DNA of 64,000 nt from Lachnospiraceae bacterium (GTDB lineage Bacteria > Bacillota > Clostridia > Lachnospirales > Lachnospiraceae): assembly GCA_017479285.1 (NCBI GenBank), contig JAFVCL010000016.1:61241-125240 (forward strand), in the 5' to 3' direction. Under the pieces are notes generated by a model that was given only the letters and a program-made list of their open reading frames with translations, did not search any database and was not told the DNA's origin. The position numbers and the translations under genes are program-made. Below are positions 46,178 through 54,823 of the stretch, in pieces; the stretch's first letter is position 1, and each line of letters opens with the position of its first letter.

Positions 46178-47715
46178 GTATTAAAAGTGTTCTTCCGTAT
46201 AAATTAAAGGAATCCCTTAGTTCTGTATTGCCGGTAGCGCTTCTCGTTATCGTCCTTTATGTCACTCCGCTGGTATCTCTTACTTCGTACGAGCTTATAA
46301 CATTTCTTGTTTCAACTGTTTTTCTGATAATCGGTATCGGGCTGTTCAATCTCGGTGCCGATATGGCTATGACTCCGATGGGAGAGTATATCGGAGCGGG
46401 TCTTACAAAATCCCGAAAGGTTCCGGTTTTATTATCCGTATCGCTTTTGATGGGAATACTGATCACGGTCGCGGAGCCGGATCTTTCCGTGCTTGCCACG
46501 CAGGTAAGCGAGGTTATGGATTCAAGGCTGCTTATCTTTACCGTGGCGGCTGGAGTCGGTTTTTTCCTTATGATCGGCGTTACAAAAATTGTCTACAAAA
46601 AGGATCAGTCATCGCTGCTCCTTCTTTTCTATATGATGATATTCGCGTTTGTCGCTCTTTTATTCGAGAGGGGGAAGGGGCTTTTTCTCCCGCTTTCCTT
46701 TGATTCGGGAGGAGTGACGACGGGTCCGATAACAGTTCCCTTTCTGATGGCGCTGGGAGTCGGAATAGCCGGGGCGATAGGCGGTAAAAAGGCTCAGGAG
46801 AACAGCTTTGGTCTGGTCGCGATGTGTTCCGTAGGTCCGGTTCTCGCGCTTCTTGTACTGTCGATATTCTCCCGCGGCGAGATAAACTATATGATCCCGG
46901 ACTACAATGTGGCGGAAGATATGATTACTGCCGTAAGAGTAACGGCGCTTCACACGCTGAGGGAGGTATGTATAGCCCTCGGACTTATAGTTTTCTTCTT
47001 CCTAATACTTCAATTTACCATATTAAAGATGAGCCCAAGGAGCCTTGTGCAGATATTTGTGGGTATACTGTATACTATGGCGGGGCTTGTGATATTCCTG
47101 ACATCGGTAACCATCGGTTATATGCCGGTGGGCTACAGGATAGGTCATGATCTTGCCACATACAGCGATAAGGCAGCGATAGGCTTCGCTTTTATACTCG
47201 GAATGGTTACGGTCCTTGCGGAGCCCGCAATCCATGTTCTGAACCACCAGGTCGAGGAGGTAACGGGAGGCAATGTGAGCAGGAAGCAGATGATGATCGC
47301 GCTTTCGCTGGGAGTCGGATTATCGGTAGGCCTGTCGGTACTTCGTGCCTCGGTGGGCTTTTCGGTCCTTTACTACCTTGTTCCGGGATATCTTATCTCG
47401 CTGGCGCTTTCCTTTTTTGTTCCCGGGCTGTATACGGCCATAGCCTTTGATTCCGGCGGTGTTGCAAGCGGTCCTTTGACATCGGGCTTTGTACTGCCTC
47501 TGGTCATCGGAGCCAGTGTCGTTTTTAAAGGCGAGGATTCGGTTCTGGAATTCGCGTTCGGTGTTGTAGCGATGGTGGCGATGACTCCGCTGATCGCGAT
47601 ACAGCTTCTGGGCTTCAGAGCGATAGTTGCGAAGAAGGCACACGAAAAGGCAGTAATGAAGCGGATATTCTCTGCTGAGGATGAACAGATAATCTACTTT
47701 GACTGGGAGGGATAA
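46174..47715 (+). CDS. DUF1538 membrane protein with internal duplication
   Basis: A 513-residue protein with about 12-14 hydrophobic segments. It is two copies of one unit: 'AEPDLSVLATQVSEV' near residue 100 and 'AEPAIHVLNHQVEEV' near 350; 'FDSGGVTTGPITVPF' near 183 and 'FDSGGVASGPLTSGF' near 428. These conserved AEP..Q and FDSGGV.(S/T)GP elements, repeated in inverted or tandem membrane units, suggest a channel or transporter with its path lined by both repeats. Starts with ATGA overlap with the phosphoesterase gene. Two PII-type genes follow, so activity may be controlled by a PII-like protein. Substrate unknown. Confidence 0.85.
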   Translation: MSIKSVLPYKLKESLSSVLPVALLVIVLYVTPLVSLTSYELITFLVSTVFLIIGIGLFNLGADMAMTPMGEYIGAGLTKSRKVPVLLSVSLLMGILITVAEPDLSVLATQVSEVMDSRLLIFTVAAGVGFFLMIGVTKIVYKKDQSSLLLLFYMMIFAFVALLFERGKGLFLPLSFDSGGVTTGPITVPFLMALGVGIAGAIGGKKAQENSFGLVAMCSVGPVLALLVLSIFSRGEINYMIPDYNVAEDMITAVRVTALHTLREVCIALGLIVFFFLILQFTILKMSPRSLVQIFVGILYTMAGLVIFLTSVTIGYMPVGYRIGHDLATYSDKAAIGFAFILGMVTVLAEPAIHVLNHQVEEVTGGNVSRKQMMIALSLGVGLSVGLSVLRASVGFSVLYYLVPGYLISLALSFFVPGLYTAIAFDSGGVASGPLTSGFVLPLVIGASVVFKGEDSVLEFAFGVVAMVAMTPLIAIQLLGFRAIVAKKAHEKAVMKRIFSAEDEQIIYFDWEG

Positions 47716-47719
47716 AGCG

Positions 47720-48094
47720 ATGGCAAGGGATAATAAAAATGTATCGCCCATCCGCCTTGAGGTGCTGATAACAATAGTGGACAGGCGCAAGGGAGATTTT
47801 TATGCCGATCTTCTGCAATCCTTCGATGTAAATATGCAGATGCTCCTCAGTGCGACCGGCACTGCGGAGAAGAGGATGCTTGATATCCTCGGTATAGCGG
47901 ATAATGAAAAGGCGGTTATAATAAGCGTGGTAAGGGAGGACCGGCTCGAGGATATCGAAACGGTTCTTGAGGAGAAATTCGCGTCCGTAAAAGGGGGAAA
48001 GGGCGTTTCGGTGGCTGTGCCTTTAAGCAGTATAATGGGTGCCACCGCGTTTGGATTTTTGAGCAATGAGTCGGGAAGCATTTCCTCGACATAA
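47720..48094 (+). CDS. PII-like protein, first of a pair
   Basis: A 124-residue cytosolic protein; ATG at 47720, GGGAGGG upstream, 4 bases after the DUF1538 stop. Pattern 'IRLEVLITIVDRRKGDFYADLLQSF' then 'KAVIISVVREDRLEDIETVLEEKF' gives the beta-alpha-beta-beta-alpha-beta order of the PII/ferredoxin-like fold. It lacks the classical T-loop Tyr motif and the GxGxxxG nucleotide loops of GlnB. It is probably a divergent PII partner of the DUF1538 protein. Confidence 0.6.
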   Translation: MARDNKNVSPIRLEVLITIVDRRKGDFYADLLQSFDVNMQMLLSATGTAEKRMLDILGIADNEKAVIISVVREDRLEDIETVLEEKFASVKGGKGVSVAVPLSSIMGATAFGFLSNESGSISST

Positions 48095-48137
48095 GAAAGT
48101 AAACTGATAATTGTCATTTTAATCTGAGGGTTTGGAT

Positions 48138-48449
48138 ATGAAGACAAGAGAACACCAGATGGTTGTATGTATAGTTAATGCAGGGTATTCGGAGACGGTT
48201 ATGGATGCGGCAAGGCTGGTCGGCGCAAGGGGAGGAACGGTTATTCACGGTCGCGGAACGGCGAACGGGGAAGCTGAGAAGCTCTTTGGCATCGTAGTCC
48301 AGCCGGATAAGGATATAATAATGATAATAGTCAAAAACGATATCAAGGATGAGGTCCTGACCGCGATCAACAAAGCGGCGGGTCTTGACACCAACGGGCA
48401 GGGCATTGCATTTTCTCTGCCGGTTGACAGGACGATAGGGATATCGTGA
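48138..48449 (+). CDS. P-II family regulator-like protein
   Basis: A 103-residue protein; the ATG at 48138 is chosen because GAGGG lies 8 bases before it. 'HQMVVCIVNAGYSETVMDAARLVGARGGTVIHGRG' followed by 'DIIMIIVKNDIKDEVLTAINKAAGL' (read in parts) is the pattern of short PII-like proteins, with the GARGGTV(I) element in place of the GlnB GRGGxG-type loop. No T-loop uridylylation Tyr. It and the 47720 protein form a pair behind DUF1538, an order I have seen in other genomes. Confidence 0.4.
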   Translation: MKTREHQMVVCIVNAGYSETVMDAARLVGARGGTVIHGRGTANGEAEKLFGIVVQPDKDIIMIIVKNDIKDEVLTAINKAAGLDTNGQGIAFSLPVDRTIGIS

Positions 48450-48527
48450 AATATTTTGATATTTTTCTGAAACCTTCTTTTGTTTAATTTTTCAATTAAT
48501 CAATTCAAAAATGGTACGATAACGATT

Positions 48528-48555
48528 AAATAAGGCGCTAAATGCGCTTTATTTT
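48528..48555 (+). terminator. Candidate terminator of the transporter/PII operon
   Basis: AAATAAGGCGC (48528-48538) and GCGCTTTATTT (48544-48554) form an 11-bp stem with one G-T pair and a 5-base loop. The T-tract is within the stem end, so strength is uncertain. Confidence 0.5.
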
Positions 48556-48642
48556 AGTGTGCGCTGTAATAATGCCGTCATTTCAGACAAAGCCGTGTAA
48601 GCACTTTCAGACAAAAGGTAGAAATTGGTAAAAGTGTTACAA

Positions 48643-48668
48643 AACCATTACTTTTTCGTAATAGTTTC
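48643..48668 (+). promoter_or_regulatory. Inverted repeat upstream of the GH43 gene
   Basis: AAACCATTAC and GTAATAGTTT pair in 9 of 10 positions around TTTTTC, about 70 bases before the start at 48737. It may be an operator of a carbohydrate regulator; no clear -35/-10 pair was identified nearby. Confidence 0.4.
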
Positions 48669-48736
48669 GTTAAAATCCTAAGTTGGGTGGGGCTGTAACA
48701 AAGTAAACAGGAAGACGAAGAAGAATGGAGAAGGTC

Positions 48737-51700
48737 ATGAAGACAGGAAAGGCAAGACTGAAGGGCTGTCTGTCGGCGTTATGTGCGCTTGTGCTGACGG
48801 CTTCAAACCTTGTGGGAGGGGCAACACTTGGCTCATACGCGGCGGAGAGCAGCGAGTCTATCGAGCTTACGGATGCGGATCTCGGAAACTTACCGGCGGA
48901 TATAAGCCAGGCAAGGGTCAGCGTACATGATCCGTCGGTCGTAACCACAACCGATGGGAGCGGAAATCCGCTTTATTATGTATTCGGCTCGCATATGGGC
49001 GCCGCTAAAACAGGTGATCTGCAAAACTGGGGGATGGTTTATTCCGAAAATACGGACAGCAATCTTTTCGGAAAAATAACGGAGGGTAATGTAACCCCTG
49101 CAGCCTTCAGCGAAGCCTTTTCGGATAACGCCTTCAAGGGTACGGTCACACTGTCTGACGGGAGCGAGGGGCAGTTTGGAAGCTACGATATAGCCGACTG
49201 GATCTCGGGAAATACCGTGGCAGGAAACATGTGGGCGCCGGATGTGATCTATAATCCGAGTCTCGGAAAATGGTGCATGTATTACAGCTTAAACGGAGCA
49301 TACTGGAATTCCGCGATTGTTCTTATGACTGCCGACAGCGTGGAGGGACCCTATGTTTACCAGGGGCCTGTTGTGTTCTCCGGATTTACAACGACTGATT
49401 CCTCTACGGGAAAGAGCTTTAAAAAGACTGATCTTGAGCTTGTGCTCGGCGAGCAGGAGCAGCTCCCGGATAAATATCAGAAGATAAACGGACACAGCGA
49501 CAGTGCCGGAAATACCTGGGGCGAATACTGGCCTCACGCGATCGATCCGGCTGTTTTTTATGACGATAACGGAAGACTTTGGCTTGTGTACGGCTCATGG
49601 TCCGGCGGTATATATATGCTGGAGCTCGATGAGAATACCGGACTCAGGGATTATACCGTGAGCTACGAGGATACCTCGTCCCTCGGGAGGTCTGTAACCT
49701 CCGATCCCTATTTCGGAAAAAAGATCGCCGGCGGTTACTATGTATCCGGAGAGGGATCCTATATCGAAAAGATTGGGGGATATTACTATCTCTTTGTTTC
49801 ATACGGGTTCTATTCACCCGATGGCGGATACAACATGCGTGTATTCAGAAGTACGAATCCCGACGGACCTTACACGGACGAGGCGGGAAACAGCGCGATA
49901 TTTGATTCGTATATAATGAATTACAGCGCAACAGACACTTCAAATAACCGCGGTGAAAAGCTTATGGGAGGATATAAGTGGTCCTCCATGAGCAAGGGGG
50001 AGATTGCGCAGGGACATAATTCAGTCCTTACAACTGCCGACGGAAAGAGCTTTGTTATTTATCACACAAAGTTTAATGACGGAACTGCGGGACACGAAGT
50101 AAGAGTTCACCAGCTCTTTGTAAACGAGAACGGCTGGCTTGTGGCCGCTCCCTATGAGTATGCCGGAGAAACACTAAATGCCTCCGGATACGAGAACAGT
50201 GAGCTTACGGGTGCTTATGATCTTATAATACATAAATTCCAGACGGCATACTCCTCGCTTGAATGCGCAGAGCCGGTCAGTATTTCTCTTAATGAGGACG
50301 GAAGCATAACCGGCGGTTATTCCGGAAGCTGGAGTGTTTCGGAAGGTACGCCTTATTGCACGATAAATATAAACGGAACGGACTATAAAGGCGTATTTGT
50401 AACGCAGAGACTTACCGGCAAGGATTCCTATGTTATGACATTCACCGCTGTTTCATCAGCGGGTGAAAGCATCTGGGGTTCTGCGGAATGCAGTGACAAG
50501 GATGCGGTCCTTCTCACGGCGCAGAGCGACAGTATAACACCCCAGAGCAGGGCCTTTGCCGGCAGCAGTCTTTCGCTTGCAAACGAAGGGCTCTACAACA
50601 CCTCCGTAACATGGACTTCATCGAATACCTCGGTAATAAGTAATGACGGAGCGGTAAACCAGGTATCTGCGGATACGGATGTTACCATGACCGCAAGGAT
50701 CGGGAAGGGTAATTATTATTACAACAAGACTTATAATGTGAAGGTATATGCCGATGCGCAGAACGAGACGGATTCCGTTGTGGTCGGAAGCTTTCTTACG
50801 GATTCACCCGTCGATTTATCAGGTGCTGCAAACGGAAGTCTCTATGTGGCAAACCCCTTCAGCACCAAAAGCTTCGCCGGACTGGATCTTAGCGGCGGAG
50901 CAACGATTGAATTTGATGTTAAGCATACAGGCATCATAAATGTTCTCGGGACACTTTTCTCCTTCAGGACGGAAAACGCCGAGGAGGGAAGGCTTTATTT
51001 CAGCCCGGGCTCATACCTTGGATATAATGCTGACGGCGGATTCTATGATGCCAACCTGAACAACTATTCACTTGTCAGGGATTACATCGGGGAGGCTATT
51101 GAAGCAAGCGGAAATGAAACGGCGCATGTCAGCGTTTCCTTTACCCAGACCGGATTCAGCGTATCTGTGGATGGAAGCAAGGTATATGATGAAAGCATTA
51201 TTGATACGGAAAACGGCGACGGAACCCTTCAGTACCACAATAAGGTTCTGGAATTTCTTAACAACACTGCGGACAGACTCTATTTCGGATATGGCTCCTG
51301 GTGGGGAGACAAGACAGCCAATGCACAGATAAGCAATGTTGTATGTACAGTCGGACCCATAGACCACTGCATTGTTACCGAGTATGGCTATAGCATCGAG
51401 TATTACAGGGATATTGCGGAGCTTGATTCGGCGGATCATCTTGAGATAGAGGCAAATCCTTTCTACGGAAAAGATATTAAGGAGGCAGTATTTGAATACA
51501 CGATCGCATTCTCCGGGGATGCGGCAAAGAACGGCTGGGACGGAATTATAAGCTTTTACAATACATCCACAAACGGAAGACTTTCCATACAGACAAATCC
51601 GTATATCTGTTATAACGATTCCGGAAAGTGGATCGATATAAACCAGCCAGGGGATGCGGCGGATAATTTTGCCATCCGCGCGGAAGCGGGAAAGGACTAT

Positions 51701-54652
51701 TCTGTAAGGATCGTGCTTAATTCCGAAAGTCTTACAATGACTGTTGACGGCGAGGAGATTTCCTACAGTCTTAACGGAAGCGGCGCAACAAACAGCGATA
51801 TGATCGATTTCCTCGAAAATGCGGATCAGCTCTGCATCGGAGTGGGCGAGGCAGTAAAGGCATACTGGTGGACGGAGAAAGCAACTCTTAAGGATATCCG
51901 CTTCAGCGCAAGCGCAAGCTCTGCAACCGAAGCAGGCGCAAAGGATACGGTCGTTTATCGAAACAGCGGATTTACTTACGAGACAAGCAGTGATCTTAAT
52001 GTGTTCGAGAATCCTTATTACGGTAAGAATTTTGACAAGCTTACACTTTCTTATAACCTTACAATGGATGAAAGCGCTGCCGCAAACGGCTGGGACAGCG
52101 TGATCAGCTTCTATAACAGCGCCGACGGAGGAAGAGTGTCGATCCAGACCGCTCCATATATATGCTATAACGGCGGTGGGGCATGGATGGATATCAATAA
52201 TCCGAATGGCGAAGGCGCGAACGATATAGCTGGGGAGCTTAAGGACGGAGAAAGCCATCTCGTAGAGCTGCAGATAACAGATGAAGATATCATCATGGCA
52301 GTGGACGGAGAGAAGATATCATACTCCGTTGCGGGAAGCGGCGCCGGATATGCAGACATAATAAGCTATATTTCAAAATGTGACGAGCTTTGCTTCGGTG
52401 TCGGAGAGGCCGCTAAATCATTCTGGTGGACTGAAATATGTTCGCTTGAGGATATCCTTATAACGACAGAGGAGTACAGGATAAATATAAACGGCGAAAC
52501 AGGTGACGATGAAAGCGGAGATGAGACAGGAGATGAAACCGGAGACGAACCATTGGTTACTCCGGAGGAAGAGGATACCACAGGCGATATTGTAAGCTAT
52601 GAGAAGGATGAGGTGATTCTTGAGGCTGCAAACGCGATAAACACAGAGGATAATCCTTTCCTCGGAAAGAATCTTACAAATCTCCATATAGCGTACACCA
52701 TACAGTTTGCGGACAGTGCGGCGGCCAACGGCTGGGACGGACTTTTCAGCTTCTACAATTCGGAGACGACAGGACGGGTATCTATCCAGTCTGCACCCTA
52801 TGTCTGCTACAACAATATGGTGGATGGCTTTATAGACTTTAACAAGCCGGATCTTGGAGGCTTTGACGCTGCTCCCTCCTTGAAGGACGGAAAAGGGCAT
52901 GATGTAGAGATCGTAATTTTACAAAACAGCAGCAGGATTTTCGTTGACGGGGAGGAAATTGAAACGGCGGTTGACGGAACCGCGGGAGTTACATTCTCGG
53001 ATGTCCTTGAGTATATCGGAGTATGTGACCAGCTTACATTCGGTGTCGGGGAGGCTTCTACCGCATTCTGGTGGACGGAGATCTGCACCCTCTCAAATAT
53101 AAGGATGTGGTCAAGCGGACCTGCGGCCGGAACCGACGAGAGCGGAAGCGCTGAAGCAGGGGACGAGGGAAGCAGTGCCGGAGACGACGGAGAAAACGCC
53201 GGAAGCAGCGACGCAGGAAGCAGTGACGAAGGAAGCAGTGCCGGAGCGGACGGAGAAAACTCCGGAAGCAGCGACGCTGGAAGTGGTGACGAAGGAAGCA
53301 GTGCCGGAGTAGGCGGAGAGAATGCCGGAAGCAGCGATGAAGGAGGCAGTGCCGGAGCGGACGGAGATAACTCCGGAAGTGGCGACGCCGGAAGCAGTGA
53401 CGAGGGAAGCAGTGCCGGAGCGGACGGAGAAAACGCCGGAAGCAGCGATGAAGGAGGCAGCGACGAGGGAAGCAGTGCCGGAGCAGACGGAGAAAACTCC
53501 GGAAGCAGCGACGCTGGAAGTGGTGATGAAGGAAGCAGTACCGGAGCGGACGGAGAGAATGCTGGAAGTGGTGACGAAGGAAGCAGTGCCGGAGTAGGCG
53601 GAGATAACGCCGGAAGCGGCGACTCCGGAAGTGGTGACGAAGGAAGCAGTGCCGGAGTAGGCGGAGATAACGCCGGAAGCAGCGACGCTGGAAGTGGTGA
53701 CGAAGGAAGTAGTGCCGGAGCGGACGGAGAGAATGCCGGAAGCAGTGATAAGGAAAGCAGCGAGGTATCTACAGGAAACGGGGCGACGGATGCCGGCGGC
53801 AATACCGGGGAGACCGGCAATGCCACGGGAAATAATGCCGCACCTGCGGATGCGCAAGAGAATGAGCCCAAGCCGCAGGCGGCAGGACAGGGAGCCCCGG
53901 TGGACAGTGACCATGCGGTTAAACTGGTAAGCACTGACGAAAAGCCAAGGGAAGTAACAACCGGTTCAGGAAAAAAAGTAGAGGTAGCCTTTACCGGTCT
54001 TAATGACAAGCTTATCAAGAGCATGTTTACCGACGAGGAACTTGCCCTGATAGAGTCCGGAGTAAAAGCCTCTGTTTCGGTAGAGGTTAAGAGCATCGGG
54101 TATGCCTCAATACCCGTTGAAGATAAGGATCTGCTGGACGGTTTTGTTTCCGGGTTGGGAGCAGAGATTCTGGGTGAGTACATCTTTGATATTTCCGTGC
54201 TGAAAAAACTCGGAAACAGGGAAAATAAGGTGTCCGATATCTCCTCACCGCTCTCATTTTCAATACCCTTTGAGGGGGATAAAACAGAAGGAAGATACGA
54301 TCTTGTCCGTATCCATGAAGGAAAGGCCACCGTACTCGGAACATGCAGGGCCAAGGCAGGAATGCTGGATATGAAGTTTGATTCTGACGGCTTTTCGGTT
54401 TATGCGATAGTGTATGTAGCCGAGGAGGATGTTCCCTTAGCGGTGGGAAATGAAGACCTAAATACGGATACTCAGGATACCGCAGCGGACAGCAAGGGCT
54501 TGGAGGAACTGCCCACATCATCCGTATCTCCGGTCTCTGAAAAGGGAGGTCCGGGCTTCGTAAAGTGGCTGCTGATAATACTTGCAGGAACGACAGGTCT
54601 GGCGGGAGCCGGGGCGGCAGTCTGGTATTTCGGATTTCGCCGGAAGGATTAA
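48737..54652 (+). CDS. Giant secreted GH43 glycoside hydrolase with lectin-like modules and Ser/Gly repeat
   Basis: 1971 residues; the ATG at 48737 has GGAG six bases upstream. Signal peptide 1-35. Residues about 55-500: GH43 five-bladed propeller with SVHDPSVV (base Asp), HAIDPAVFYDDNG (second Asp) and GEGSYIEKIGGYYYLF (acid Glu), like arabinan endo-arabinosidases; a beta-domain follows to about 600 and a BIG2-like domain to about 675. Then four concanavalin-type modules (about 680-870, 885-1070, 1075-1250, 1290-1455), the last three sharing NGWD..(I/F)SFYN and G(V/I)GEA....WWTE. Ten Ser/Gly/Asp/Glu units (DNA 53165-53749), a final beta domain, and a C-terminal membrane helix with FRRKD. No classical LPXTG; LPTSS is seen before the helix. 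Likely degrades plant arabinan at the cell surface. Confidence 0.85.
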   Translation: MKTGKARLKGCLSALCALVLTASNLVGGATLGSYAAESSESIELTDADLGNLPADISQARVSVHDPSVVTTTDGSGNPLYYVFGSHMGAAKTGDLQNWGMVYSENTDSNLFGKITEGNVTPAAFSEAFSDNAFKGTVTLSDGSEGQFGSYDIADWISGNTVAGNMWAPDVIYNPSLGKWCMYYSLNGAYWNSAIVLMTADSVEGPYVYQGPVVFSGFTTTDSSTGKSFKKTDLELVLGEQEQLPDKYQKINGHSDSAGNTWGEYWPHAIDPAVFYDDNGRLWLVYGSWSGGIYMLELDENTGLRDYTVSYEDTSSLGRSVTSDPYFGKKIAGGYYVSGEGSYIEKIGGYYYLFVSYGFYSPDGGYNMRVFRSTNPDGPYTDEAGNSAIFDSYIMNYSATDTSNNRGEKLMGGYKWSSMSKGEIAQGHNSVLTTADGKSFVIYHTKFNDGTAGHEVRVHQLFVNENGWLVAAPYEYAGETLNASGYENSELTGAYDLIIHKFQTAYSSLECAEPVSISLNEDGSITGGYSGSWSVSEGTPYCTININGTDYKGVFVTQRLTGKDSYVMTFTAVSSAGESIWGSAECSDKDAVLLTAQSDSITPQSRAFAGSSLSLANEGLYNTSVTWTSSNTSVISNDGAVNQVSADTDVTMTARIGKGNYYYNKTYNVKVYADAQNETDSVVVGSFLTDSPVDLSGAANGSLYVANPFSTKSFAGLDLSGGATIEFDVKHTGIINVLGTLFSFRTENAEEGRLYFSPGSYLGYNADGGFYDANLNNYSLVRDYIGEAIEASGNETAHVSVSFTQTGFSVSVDGSKVYDESIIDTENGDGTLQYHNKVLEFLNNTADRLYFGYGSWWGDKTANAQISNVVCTVGPIDHCIVTEYGYSIEYYRDIAELDSADHLEIEANPFYGKDIKEAVFEYTIAFSGDAAKNGWDGIISFYNTSTNGRLSIQTNPYICYNDSGKWIDINQPGDAADNFAIRAEAGKDYSVRIVLNSESLTMTVDGEEISYSLNGSGATNSDMIDFLENADQLCIGVGEAVKAYWWTEKATLKDIRFSASASSATEAGAKDTVVYRNSGFTYETSSDLNVFENPYYGKNFDKLTLSYNLTMDESAAANGWDSVISFYNSADGGRVSIQTAPYICYNGGGAWMDINNPNGEGANDIAGELKDGESHLVELQITDEDIIMAVDGEKISYSVAGSGAGYADIISYISKCDELCFGVGEAAKSFWWTEICSLEDILITTEEYRININGETGDDESGDETGDETGDEPLVTPEEEDTTGDIVSYEKDEVILEAANAINTEDNPFLGKNLTNLHIAYTIQFADSAAANGWDGLFSFYNSETTGRVSIQSAPYVCYNNMVDGFIDFNKPDLGGFDAAPSLKDGKGHDVEIVILQNSSRIFVDGEEIETAVDGTAGVTFSDVLEYIGVCDQLTFGVGEASTAFWWTEICTLSNIRMWSSGPAAGTDESGSAEAGDEGSSAGDDGENAGSSDAGSSDEGSSAGADGENSGSSDAGSGDEGSSAGVGGENAGSSDEGGSAGADGDNSGSGDAGSSDEGSSAGADGENAGSSDEGGSDEGSSAGADGENSGSSDAGSGDEGSSTGADGENAGSGDEGSSAGVGGDNAGSGDSGSGDEGSSAGVGGDNAGSSDAGSGDEGSSAGADGENAGSSDKESSEVSTGNGATDAGGNTGETGNATGNNAAPADAQENEPKPQAAGQGAPVDSDHAVKLVSTDEKPREVTTGSGKKVEVAFTGLNDKLIKSMFTDEELALIESGVKASVSVEVKSIGYASIPVEDKDLLDGFVSGLGAEILGEYIFDISVLKKLGNRENKVSDISSPLSFSIPFEGDKTEGRYDLVRIHEGKATVLGTCRAKAGMLDMKFDSDGFSVYAIVYVAEEDVPLAVGNEDLNTDTQDTAADSKGLEELPTSSVSPVSEKGGPGFVKWLLIILAGTTGLAGAGAAVWYFGFRRKD
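53165..53749 (+). repeat. Ten-unit coding tandem repeat in the GH43 protein
   Basis: Ten units of 21 or 16 residues (63 or 48 bp), each beginning EGSSAG, EGGSAG or EGSSTG and continuing (A/V/D)(D/G)G(E/D)N(A/S)GS(S/G)D, seven of them with a 5-residue addition such as AGSSD. 7 x 63 plus 3 x 48 gives exactly 585 bases. All length changes are multiples of 3. Confidence 0.85.
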
Positions 54653-54673
54653 GTTAACAGGTTTTTAAATATC

Positions 54674-54710
54674 AAAGGGTCATTGATAGTTTTTTTCAAT
54701 GACCCTTTTT
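54674..54710 (+). terminator. Terminator of the GH43 gene
   Basis: A perfect 13-bp stem (AAAGGGTCATTGA 54674-54686; TCAATGACCCTTT 54696-54708) followed by T's. Confidence 0.85.
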
Positions 54711-54823
54711 ATAGTTTGTACTATACAGAAGTATGCCCGTAATGGTAAAATACAAGCAATATACACAGTTAAGTCACAGGCCTGATGTAGGCTTTGTGAG
54801 TTTTGATTCAAGAGGATTTGCCT

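Noticed and set aside
51068-52258. 396-codon minus-strand open frame in the lectin-like modules
   Set aside because: Shadow of the GH43 gene, whose modules are clearly repeated at protein level on the plus strand.
53165-53749. CRISPR-like appearance of the repeated units
   Set aside because: The units are joined without unique spacers, keep the reading frame and encode a Ser/Gly linker.
52807-54354. 515-codon open frame on the minus strand inside the GH43 gene
   Set aside because: Its Ser/Pro/Leu-rich translation simply mirrors the Ser/Gly/Asp/Glu repeat and GC-rich codons of the plus-strand gene; it has no ribosome site and no recognisable domain.
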